Below, piece by piece: positions 44,870-54,138 of a DNA stretch of 64,000 nt (its first letter is position 1; the number at the start of each line of letters is the position of its first letter). The DNA is taken from positions 4,134,387 to 4,198,386 of the forward strand of contig NC_090614.1 of assembly GCF_004359215.1 (NCBI RefSeq), read 5' to 3'. The position numbers and the translations under genes are program-made. Below the pieces are notes generated by a model. That model ran no database searches, had not been told where the DNA came from, and worked only from the letters and a program-made list of their open reading frames with translations. The stretch comes from Bremia lactucae. Its lineage: Eukaryota; Oomycota; Peronosporomycetes; Peronosporales; Peronosporaceae.

Positions 44870-45881
44870 TACCTCCCTCATGATGGGTGTCCGTCGCATG
44901 CACCGACATCGGTGCAGGCGCGCGGCATTCAGCCGGGCGATGTCCCGGCTTTCGACATCAAAAGCAGATCATCTGACGTCCGCTACGGACGTCGCCCTTG
45001 TAGGACGTAACACGTCGTCGGTCATCCGACGACTCTATTGCATCAATCTCTATAGGTTCCGGGCCCGCTGATCTGACAGCGGTAACAACTGAAGGCTTGG
45101 TGTAGGCCTTGGTGACTCTGAAGTCCTCACGGAGGGCGATAGCGAAAGCCTCCTCCAACGCGGCAGGCTCCGCGCGTTCCAGCGATAGGCGAGTCTGCCC
45201 TTCACGTATGCCATCGACAAACACGTTCACTTGTGTGTACATGTCCATGGGATGCGTGACAATGCACGACGCCAGATGTCGAGCCATCTGTACGTAGTCA
45301 AGCATGGACATTTTAATTTGTCTCAAGGACAGGAACCTTGAACGCACCAACTTCTCTTCTTGTGGCGGCTCGAAGGCGAGTCGAAGATCACTATGGATGG
45401 CTTCTAGAGTGGGGAACGCATACTCGTCCACATCGAGTTTACCCACAGCCCACTCCTTGGCTTTCCCAGTGAGCCGGTAAAGGAGGAAGTTGATTTTCGC
45501 TTTAGGAGCCTCGAGAAGCCTCGAGGCGGTAGCGATGTCAACCTCTCGGAACCAACGCGACAGCGACAAGTGTTATTTGCCTTCGCCAGAGTAGACGGAG
45601 GTCTCCATCTTCACGGCGTCGTTCCGTGAAGTCCGCGAGGGAGTTAAACCTCGCCGATTGGATTCGGCGAGCTTGCGAGCTATGAAGTCGTGTATGGCGA
45701 GACGCTGTCCATCAGGGGTCGCTGATTTCATCAGCGACACAACGAATGCTTCTCCCGATATCGCCGCGAGGCGATTTAGGGCATCCCACTCAACACCAGT
45801 GAGATGGGGAAAAGTCGCGTGCTCCAGACTTACATCTGGAGCGTCAAAGTAATACGAATCGCTCATCATAAACTCGGGCAT
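44870..45881 (-). pseudogene. Gypsy E gag with two in-frame stops
   Basis: From the ATG at 45879-45881, the N-terminal gag part (HLTGVEWDALNRLAAISGEA) runs to a TAA at 45573-45575. The same frame continues with the gag core ([60 protein letters not shown]). Near 44957 a TGA interrupts the zinc knuckle between the first two cysteines (CF-stop-CRKPGHRPAEC), and the frame continues to about 44870. Both stops lie in one uninterrupted frame, so only point changes separate it from an open gag. The ATG is 27 bp from the 5' LTR, right after the primer-binding site. Confidence 0.85.
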
Positions 45882-45889
45882 GGGAAGGA

Positions 45890-45907
45890 CTACTAAGTGC
45901 TACCAGG
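45890..45907 (-). other. Primer-binding site of Gypsy E
   Basis: The minus strand reads CCTGGTAGCACTTAGTAG directly after the 5' LTR end. The TGGTAGCA core is shared with the elements at 3028 and 16317. The primer tRNA was not identified. Confidence 0.65.
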
Positions 45908-46231
45908 TGTAACGGGGCTAGAACAACCCGTACTTAGCTTACACTATTTCTAACGCTTTGAGGAAGCCTCAAAGCCCAAGTCTTAGGTGCTTAGTATTTT
46001 TAACTCTGTTTTATATTTTGTCTTTTAATCATCCTAAGTACGAATGGTTTCCTTGGACTCATGGGAACCACTCAATCTACGTGCCTATATCTTACTGGCT
46101 AATAATGGGACTGAGCCCATTAAACCAGCTAAAATACGACGTGCTACTTTTGCTACCTCGAAAGTGGCACCCTACTTAAGTAACATGTAAACTTAACCGA
46201 AACTACTTATGTAACGGGGCGGCCCATTACA
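45908..46231 (-). repeat. 5' LTR of Gypsy E
   Basis: 324 bp, TGTAACGGGG to GGCCCATTACA. It aligns throughout with 34074-34386 but has an extra ~10 bp near 46050 and several substitutions, indicating time since insertion. Confidence 0.92.
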
Positions 46232-46236
46232 GGTAT

Positions 46237-47436
46237 GGCAATGGTGTGTGGCTATAGCGGTTCCCTTAAATTATCTGGATCTTACGTGAGGGGCTCTAAA
46301 GCAATACAACTTGAATTCATATTAAAGTCACCAAATGCTTAAATTTATCGTTAAATTATAGTATTACATATCTGTCTTCCAATAAAATAATAGTGACCTT
46401 CTTCTTACTATTGACTACTTTTATGAAATTTACAAATAAGTTTAAAAATTCTTGAGTCGCAGATATCTTATTTTGCTTTGGTCCCATTTTGCGTTTCGTC
46501 GACAGATGGTGCATTTAGTACCATCCGATAGAAAATTTAATGGTACTCATCGCAAACAATTGTACGTTGCGTTAAACTATATTGCGATGACATATACACC
46601 TTTCACTCATGATTTTAGGATCAATATTACCAGCTGTCAGGGAAGAACTCGTGTTTTACCTTCAGCACTGTATAGGATATTTTGCGATCTGCATCGTGAG
46701 GCTTTTTCATGTGCAACGCCAACCATATGGTTTAGTGCAAAATAAATATTTCTTCATCGGATTCTGTCAACTCCGACGTAACATGTTCACTAATCATTGA
46801 ATATTTTTTGCTTTATCGACAGAATTTTCTATGTGCACTTAAATTCTTGTCTCGTGCCCTAAACTAGTCAACCACTCTTAGGAAAATGTTCTTAGGTGGT
46901 TACAGGTTAAAGCTATTGATAACAGAGCATTGGGTGTAATATGCACCAAGTTTATCTCTTGTAGTCCGTCCACGCCTCGTTTGTCCAACCAAGCGCAGGC
47001 GGCATGACTGCCCGATAAATTCAAGACCAAATGTTACTAAGTAGACTCTGAAGCCTCATAGCCTGCGCTTTATTAAGTTGCCAATTGTAGAATCTGACCG
47101 CAATTCCACTGCCGAGCTACTGCTTCCAAACGCCTTTTCATGCGTACTGCACAGTTGCTTTTGTCTTGCGCAAGCCAAGCCGGCAACAACCACATATGCT
47201 CCTTGACATCTTCTTTTGCCAACAAATCAAAAGGCACAGTAAGTCTTTGATAATTTTCACAATCGAAAAACATTTGTCTTCTTTTCCTTTAATTAAAAAA
47301 AAAAGTCCTTATCAAGCATTTTAAACGAGCTCATGCGGCGTTAATACTGTGTCGGGCGTTCAAAACTTATTACTTGTATTAGAGAAAAGCTACGATGAAA
47401 AGGACCTAGCTAAAAGACCAGATGAAAACAGGGGCC
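46237..47436. other. 1.2-kb spacer right of Gypsy E
   Basis: AT-rich. A 66-codon minus-strand frame at 47073-47273 has an aromatic/acidic composition (FDLLAKEDVKEHMW, LLPAWLAQDKSN) that could be old coding sequence, but I cannot assign it. The 97-codon frame at 46452-46745 has no motif. The stretch continues the locus interrupted by Gypsy E at 34073. Confidence 0.4.
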
Positions 47437-48036
47437 TTACAGAATAGTGCTGCCGCCTGTAGGCGTGCGCCGGATCTCAATGTGAATGTTGCTGTCGCCC
47501 GGAGTCGCCAACGCGGCGTCGGCCTCCCGGGCCTTTTTCATGCGTGAGGCCACCGTGCCGACCATTGCCACCGCCGCAATGAGACCCACCACGCCCACGC
47601 CCACAAAGCTACCGGTATGGCTCGTGCTTGCCGTGCCTGACTGAGTATTGGCTTGATGGGCACTTGACTCGTCGGCAATTCCGTCATTTTTGGTAGCCAA
47701 AGCGTCTGTTTGAATCACCGAAGGTGCCATAGTGGGCGTGACTGGCGGTGGTGGCGGCGGTGCTGAAGTCGTTTCGGGCAAAGTCACCGCCGGAATAGGG
47801 GCATCGGTCTCGCCGATGTCCTTGGGAAAGTTAGGATTACAGTCTTTAAAATGGTTGTCCGGCGTCGGATTCGACGCCGTCGGCGTGGTTGCTAGTGGCG
47901 TGGGACGAAAGGAATTTTCGTCTTGGTTGTTGCCACCCGGAGACACCATGGAGGGCCCTCCTTGCCGCATGGCCAACGCTTCGTTGGAAAGTACGGCGCC
48001 GAGTACGGCCGTGCAGACCGCCAATTTACGAAACAT
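47437..48036 (-). CDS. Small mucin-like type I membrane protein, function unknown
   Basis: The 199-residue product starts at the only ATG of the frame (48034-48036). The sequence has a signal peptide (about 1-22, MFRKLAVCTAVLGAVLSNEA, cleavage after an Ala). An extracellular part (23-142), rich in Pro, Thr and Ser, follows with a PPPPPP run at 93-98 and just one pair of features like a fold (HFKDCNPNFP). One transmembrane helix lies at about 143-164, followed by the positively charged stop-transfer RMKKAR. A short cytoplasmic tail ends the protein. The Ser/Thr/Pro-rich ectodomain suggests heavy O-glycosylation and a position at the cell surface. No enzyme or effector motif is visible. It stands alone between AT-rich spacers. 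I do not recognise a named family. Confidence 0.72.
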   Translation of the reverse strand: MFRKLAVCTAVLGAVLSNEALAMRQGGPSMVSPGGNNQDENSFRPTPLATTPTASNPTPDNHFKDCNPNFPKDIGETDAPIPAVTLPETTSAPPPPPPVTPTMAPSVIQTDALATKNDGIADESSAHQANTQSGTASTSHTGSFVGVGVVGLIAAVAMVGTVASRMKKAREADAALATPGDSNIHIEIRRTPTGGSTIL

Positions 48037-51000
48037 CGTTGCTGTCGAGGTCTTTTTAAAGTCTGCGCCGTGAAGGCGTTTTTCGGTATAATTTGCAAGG
48101 ACGGGCTTGGTAAAAGTGGGCACATGTCCCGAGTCGAGGCATTAACCCCACATTTCGAATATTTCGTCGTGGTCGAAGGTTTTCTGTCCGTCACGAAAAG
48201 ACTCAACGCCACGACGGTCGCCCGTCGAAAATGACGCTCTGGCTTGAATAGAAACTACTTACGGACGTAGAAAAAGCAACTAGGTAAGGTCTATGAGCCA
48301 TAAGAGGTTACGTGCGTAAGATCCGCACAGGCATATGGGTTGCGAGGTCATTACAACGCCTCAAAACTGCTGCTTGGCCTAGCACACTTTAGCAATTGCC
48401 GTCGCTGGCGTAGGCACTGGTGGCAGTGGAAATTTTGTGGCACTCTTCCGTTCCTTTGCGTAATAGAAAGAGATGGGCGGGCACCAGGTGTTTATCTTAT
48501 GCTGGGGGCAGCGTCTCACGGCTCTGAAGTTCCCATCACGAGCTTTGCAGGCTCATGTCCCGTGGTGTGTCTTACACGATGGTTACAAGAATTCTTGCTC
48601 CTTGTTAGGAGGGTTTACTTTTTATTGCTTTCTTTTATCACAGGGACTTTCTTCTTGATGACAGGCGAAAGTTCTTACTTCTTTAATCGGCCCCACCGAA
48701 GCTAACAACAAATAGAGAGAGGCATTGCCTCGAAAGATTTTTAGCGCCCCAATATTGGCAATACAAGAGGCGTTTCGGCACGACATGCGGTTACGCCTGT
48801 CTTTTAATATATTTCGTCATCCAGGTGATTAATTAGAATTCAGGCACATGAAGTCCGTTTAGGAGGTTTATTCTTTTCCAAATCACAGAAGGATCGATAT
48901 GAAAGAAAAGTGAGGAACACTCTATTCCGGTAAACAACTTGCTGGCGTTTGACTATGAGCAATTCTTTGCAGCAGCTTTTAACTCCATTGCTTGGATTGG
49001 TGATACATTCAATAACAAACCGTATTTCTTGTTTTTATTAGAACAAGTATTTTTCAACTTTTTAACTCAACAAAGAATATTGTTGTTTATTGACGAATTA
49101 ATATCCATTCAGTAAGTTTATCTTACCGGGAACTTATCTAGCAGATGATGGCTTTTCACAAAGGCATGGAAGAGTAGCACGCAAGCATCACTAGAGCTTT
49201 GCATTTATTTAGTTGCGTATATTTACAATGTATTAATATACAAAACGGTATCAGCATTTGAGTGGTCCTATTCCCTCGTCATTGACGTAAGAGGAATAAA
49301 ATGATGATCAATGGAGTGATGGTCTACGTAAGCGCGGGACCTGGAATTATTTGCTCATTCCAGAAAATGTTCAAGAATTTGCGATGACGCAGTGCAAAGT
49401 CGTGGATCTTTGTGCTTTTCAAAAGTCGTACACAGCTGTGCAACTAACTCCTGAAGTACGACAAGTGATTGCAAGCGCTTTGCGATTCCAACGACAGCCG
49501 CAAGACGAGTGATAAAGTCATGACGCCGACCGTGTTTTGAAGCGATGCCAAGGTCTACAGCTGAATTTAATGGGCATGCCGCTTTTTGGTATGTCGCTCT
49601 TTTTGGCCAATGGAGGGCAGAGGATGTTGATAATATCAGACACCATTTCGCCTGAAAAAAAGAGTACTTTGATCATCGTGGAAGCTTGATGAAGACTTTG
49701 GGTGCCCATTTTAAGAATTTTAGGGAGTCGTGTTGGCATGGCTACACTGGTGCAATCGTTGAAAACAAAGAAATACTTCAAATTGCAATGCAAACCTACA
49801 ATAAATTTGTCTAGATTGATTGCTGATTTCAAAATAGGTCGTTAAAAGACTCACACAAATCAGCACATTTTTGTAAAATCAGCCACGTCTCGAGGTCTAC
49901 ACTCAGATTAGCTCTCTTTCGCCGGCGCAATCTCGCGCGAATGACCAAGTTAAATCGCAGGAGCTCCCATGCCTGCGCTCCGTTGCCGCCCAAGACACTT
50001 ACATACACTGGTGGAGCCCTCTTCGCTTCCACACGAAGCTCGCAATTAAGCGCCAACTTTGCGGCTCCGTATCTAGCGTCAAAGGCAAGCAAGTGTGAAA
50101 CTCATTCTTAAGGTAAGCTGTGTGTGTTGCCAAGCCACGACTGTAATTGCTATTAAAGAACTAATCGCCAAGTGATAAGTACATTACATTAGTTAGCATC
50201 TTTATAATGGACAAGGTCCTTCTGCTGAAGCATCAAGCCGAGGCGCTGCTATAGCGTGAAGTCCGTGAGGGCTTGCGATTCCGGAGAATTGTCGTCCAAG
50301 GGTAAGAAACCTTAAACGACTTGAATTTATCTTCATGAAAAGATATCGTCGCAAAGGAAGGGCAGTAGCCCAAGGCTTTTGAGAGCCTTGGCGTCTATGA
50401 GAGTTACGCTAATAATTTACGTTATTATTGTCAGCCGGTCTATTTTAGGCATAATTACGTAAGATATTTTCACATATAAAGTCTAAATAAAATTCTGCTC
50501 ACTAATCTAAAGCGTCTCATGCCTTTTTAAGGATGGAGGTGTAAGTAAATGTGCTGAAGTCTAGGAGGTATCGATTAAAATAAGGGCGTCTAATCAGCAC
50601 AAATTTAGCAAATTGGCTAGCTAAAATTGCTTATTCAAATAAGCACAATTTTGGGGTGGGGTGAACCCGAATTTCGAAAAGAGCTTCGATTATTTCGAGT
50701 TAGTTCATCCAGCGGCTTCCTAGTAATAGGCTAGACCGATAATTATCTGAACACGCTACAGCGAGTCAATTCTACGCAGTCGCTCTGTGCAATATTACAA
50801 AGCCAAGAAGTATATTAGCGAAAAGCTCAAGTGAGAGTATTTAAGTTGACAAATTGACTGATAAGTTGAGCATTATATCCCGTCATACTCTGCAGGGAGA
50901 GAGATGCTACACCTTAATGAGATCGCTGGCAATCAGCTCTCGCTTCTGGCTGGCTACCAGCAACAAAATTCATTCGTCAGCTAATAATGATGGGAGGTGA

Positions 51001-51914
51001 TGTTGTGCAGATGGTATCGTGACCATTGAACAATTCAGTGTAAACTTGTGCTGAAAATCTATTTTAAAACGTGCAGCGTCACTTTGAGTTGGTCGTATAA
51101 GTGTAAATGGAAATAATCCCGAGATGGACTCATGGTCTTATTTGTTTCGCTGGTTTTTTAAAACGGTTTGACGTTTAAGTACTCAACGTTTTTCTCGTCT
51201 TAGCGTCCGACAAGATTCGGCGCGTTTTAATAGGACTTGCTTCAGAGCTGGCGTTAAAGCGGTCGAATTGTTGCTGGCTCTTAAAGGTAATGGCAGCAGC
51301 AAAAGATCTGCATGTACCGCATGAAAACCATACACTCACAGTGGAACGGCCTCCGTAAGATTATGTGGCACGTCGAGTGCGATGAAGACAATTAACTGCC
51401 ACCTAAGCCTAAGAACTTGCAATACCCGAGCCAGAACCAGAATGCTTTTTTGATCCGGCACATCTTCGTATGTAAATTGTGTCTAATTTTAAGCTTTCCG
51501 CAGTGATATTATTAAACAAATATATTTGGGCAATCTCCAGTTACAAAAACACTCATTTGTGATGTTTTTTTCTTAAAATAACTGAACCCAGAAACTTAGA
51601 ACGCCATTGCTATGGTAAATGCGAAAGAAGCCAGATATGTGGACAGCTCTAGCGTTCATAATGTTCGATCTTGTCGCCAGAGTGTTCGCGGCACCCCAGC
51701 GCCATCTGATTTCCAAGAAGCCACGCTTGCGACCTGAGTCAAGAAGATTTCGTTTTTCCGGCTAAAATCAGACGTCAACCGCAGTGAATGTGGCACATGA
51801 CGTCGGTGAAGAAAATAAATTCAAAGGTCACGTCGGAAGAATATCGGCATCCTACTGCTCTTTCATCGCCTCGACACCGCCTTGTCAATCTCTTCTTCGT
51901 ATAAGCTGTCTTTA
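48037..51914. other. 3.9-kb spacer, no gene recognised
   Basis: Frames up to 121 codons (48340-48705, +) show no motif. At 49318-49512 (+) an open stretch (DGLRKRGTWNYLLIPENVQE and on to RFQRQPQDE-stop) and then 49540-49690 read like the worn C-terminus of a real protein, but no start or family is visible. An 87-codon minus frame (49829-50092) is also unassigned. 50.1-51.8 kb holds only short frames and AT-rich DNA. No LTR or inverted repeat was found. Confidence 0.4.
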
Positions 51915-51932
51915 TTCATTCTACAACTTGCC
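51915..51932 (+). promoter_or_regulatory. Oomycete-type initiator (Inr) of the GH6 gene
   Basis: TTCATTCTACAACTTGCC fits the oomycete Inr-like core (TCATTYY-n-CAWCTT) and lies about 65-80 bp upstream of the ATG at 51996, followed by a pyrimidine-rich stretch. Confidence 0.5.
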
Positions 51933-51995
51933 TTTCTCAACAGAGCCACTTGTCAACTACCTTTCCAGCAGACACATTGTCTCTATCTTGTTAAC

Positions 51996-53480
51996 ATGGT
52001 CAAGGTCTCTCGTACTCCACTTGCAATGATTGCTCTGGCGTGGTCTTGCTTGCAATTTGCTAGCTCCGCAGAAGACCTGTGCTCCATCACACCATCTTCA
52101 TATACCATGGCCAAGACGACACACCCGCACCTTGCTAGTGCACTGACGACAATAGAGCAATACGCGATCGTTGCGTGGTACACGGATCGAACGTCTGAAG
52201 CGGATCGCAGTGCCATGCTCTCTAGCATCACGACAGATTGTTCCGAGGACTCTCGTATGACAATTGCCGTCTACGGTATTCCTAATAAAGATTGCAACGC
52301 GGGACTCTCAACTTCCGGGTCCGTGCAAAGCACTACTGATTACGAATCGTTCCTTTCGACATTGTCTACTGCCGTGAAGGACCGTAAGGTTCTCTATATC
52401 ATTGAGCCCGATGCCGTGGGCCTCCTCGCCGAAAACGGCTGTGGTCAATCGTCTGGGTACCTCGATAACCTCAAGATCGCTATTGCAACTCTGTCTGCGA
52501 ACCCAAACGCGGAACTATATGTGGACGTGGGCTATTGGTTCTTAGCCGACCCGACAAAAGCAGCAGAAGTGGCTGCAATCATCAAGGAATTGGGTGCTTC
52601 TGGCTCTCTTAAAGGTATTGCAATCAACACGTCGAATTATAGGTCCAATGACGAATGCATTACATACTGTAACAACTTTCAAGCGGCCATGGGGTCGAGC
52701 ACAATGACGTGTATTATTGATACGAGTCGAAACTACAATGGCTCCCCAACCAGTGATTGGTGCAATGTCAAGACTGCTGGTATTGGAAAGCCTCCTACGT
52801 CCGAGACTGGCATCTCGAATATCGACTACTTTATGTGGGTGAAACCGCCTGGGGAGAGTGATGGTATTTGTACCAACACGATGTACTCGACGGCATCGCT
52901 GACTGGTGTCCAAGCTGGCGCTTTTTACGAAGAAGGCTTTAAAGCACTCTGGGATCAAGGCTACTTTGCCAGCGAGCAGAGCATGGCTGGCAACAGCACG
53001 GACAATGCAAACCAATCGAGCAGTCAAGCTGGCGCCGAGGTCGTTGGCAGTGACTTGAATCAAACCTCGATCGGCCAGAATTCGGATTTTGCTCAGTATG
53101 TTGGCACAGTTGCACCGGTAGACATTGATTCGCCTGACAATACGACGACAACGCCTCCTTTACCAATTTTGACACCAAACGCTACAGATGTACCATCAAA
53201 CGCCACCGATTCGAAACCGGCTACCTCGCTGACAACGCCACCTTTGCCGATTGTGAAACCAAACGCCACAGATGCACCATCAAATGCCACGAATTCACAA
53301 CCAACGACAACGCCTCTTACGCCAATATTGACACCAAACGCCACAGATGCACCATCAACTGTCACGAATTTGCAACCGACTGCCTCGACGACAGCCATAA
53401 GTTTTACCAACGCCTCAAGCTCGGGAAACGCTAACCTTAACACCGCTTGCAAGGCTAAGATGCGATCGCGCAAGCTATAG
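51996..53480 (+). CDS. Secreted glycoside hydrolase family 6 glucanase (cellobiohydrolase/endoglucanase)
   Basis: A 494-residue protein with an N-terminal signal peptide (about 1-24, ending SSA before EDLC) and a GH6 catalytic domain to about residue 325. Family landmarks are KDCNAGLSTSG (D99, the conserved Asp after the first active-site strand) and YIIEPDAVGLL (D139, the general acid). IDTSRNYNGSPTSDWCN (about 241-257) and DYFMWVKPPGESDG (277-290) complete the set. GH6 enzymes cut beta-1,4-glucan by inversion. Exo or endo mode cannot be told, because the active-site loops were not modelled. The tail (about 330-480) has three imperfect Thr/Pro-rich repeats around PPLPILTPNATDVPSNAT with N-glycosylation sites, probably an extended linker or wall-associated stalk. 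No carbohydrate-binding module is seen. Codons before 51996 lack an ATG, and the signal peptide fixes the start. Confidence 0.93.
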   Translation: MVKVSRTPLAMIALAWSCLQFASSAEDLCSITPSSYTMAKTTHPHLASALTTIEQYAIVAWYTDRTSEADRSAMLSSITTDCSEDSRMTIAVYGIPNKDCNAGLSTSGSVQSTTDYESFLSTLSTAVKDRKVLYIIEPDAVGLLAENGCGQSSGYLDNLKIAIATLSANPNAELYVDVGYWFLADPTKAAEVAAIIKELGASGSLKGIAINTSNYRSNDECITYCNNFQAAMGSSTMTCIIDTSRNYNGSPTSDWCNVKTAGIGKPPTSETGISNIDYFMWVKPPGESDGICTNTMYSTASLTGVQAGAFYEEGFKALWDQGYFASEQSMAGNSTDNANQSSSQAGAEVVGSDLNQTSIGQNSDFAQYVGTVAPVDIDSPDNTTTTPPLPILTPNATDVPSNATDSKPATSLTTPPLPIVKPNATDAPSNATNSQPTTTPLTPILTPNATDAPSTVTNLQPTASTTAISFTNASSSGNANLNTACKAKMRSRKL

Positions 53481-54138
53481 ATGAGCCATTCGTGTGTGCA
53501 TGTTCAGTTTGCCCGTTCTCATTCTTACATGCATTCAATTAGTATCAAAATATAAATAGTTACGCTTTTAATTTTTAAATCGTTTAAATTTTCCTTTTAA
53601 ATTTTTTGTGACCATCTGGCTGGCGATGGATTAATATTTCTCTTTATAGCTGTAGGATCACAGCACCGCCGCAACGCTTAAAAGGCTGCGTCATCTTTTG
53701 ATGCTCGAAGACTGCACGTTGGATTGCAATTTACTGCTTTTCAATCCTCTGGCTCAATCTCTGTTGAGCAACAATATTATGCTTGAATCATGTATGCAGC
53801 AGATCGTCAAGACCAGTTGCATGCTGTGATATTGTAATTTATTTAATTAGTCAAATCCTCCGCATTAACAAAATCCTTTCGACAAAATTGGCACCGTTTT
53901 TTTCTTAACAGACCTTACAACCCATTCAATATCAGATTAAGTTAAAGCTCTAGCTTATAAACAAGCTTCAATTCTAGCTGATATTGCAATATCACTAACG
54001 AATTACAATCACAAATTACCGCCAATACATACAAACTTTCACAATGCATAAGGTCTTCGTTTTGAATGTGGGTACGCACCCCTCAAGGCACGTTGGGTTG
54101 CTTCGAATCCTATCCTTTCCATGAAGCTTCATGTCCAT
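53481..54138. other. Convergent intergenic spacer
   Basis: AT-rich 3' flanks of the GH6 and HSF genes, which face each other. No frame or repeat of note. Confidence 0.5.

Larger units (their letters stand above)
34074..46231 (-). mobile_element. Complete Gypsy chromovirus, family E, with LTRs and target duplication
   Basis: Both LTRs are present (34074-34386 and 45908-46231), flanked by the same five bases GGTAT (34069-34073 and 46232-46236). On the minus strand the order is 5' LTR, primer-binding site, gag, protease, RT, RNase H, integrase, chromodomain, polypurine tract, 3' LTR. An extra long frame runs antisense near the 3' LTR. The LTRs differ at several positions and small indels (I judge roughly 95% alike), so the insertion is not recent, and gag-pol carries several stops and frameshifts. 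The stated length is inflated by a 4,528-bp duplication around an N gap. Corrected, the element is about 7.6 kb. Confidence 0.93.

Noticed and set aside
47073..47273. 66-codon frame that at first recalled a GINS Psf3-like segment (LPAWLA)
   Set aside because: The match is limited to a few residues and the rest of the domain is missing on both sides.
48037..48123. Upstream extension of the mucin-like membrane protein by 29 codons
   Set aside because: It would begin at GTG. The internal ATG at 48036 starts a good signal peptide, which an extension would bury.
51882..51995. Upstream extension of the GH6 protein by 38 codons
   Set aside because: No ATG in the extension (it begins at TTG), the Inr-like element lies inside it, and the signal peptide starts at 51996.
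52542..53473. Minus-strand frames up to 173 codons opposite the GH6 gene
   Set aside because: Antisense shadows of the GH6 coding and repeat-tail sequence. No domain.
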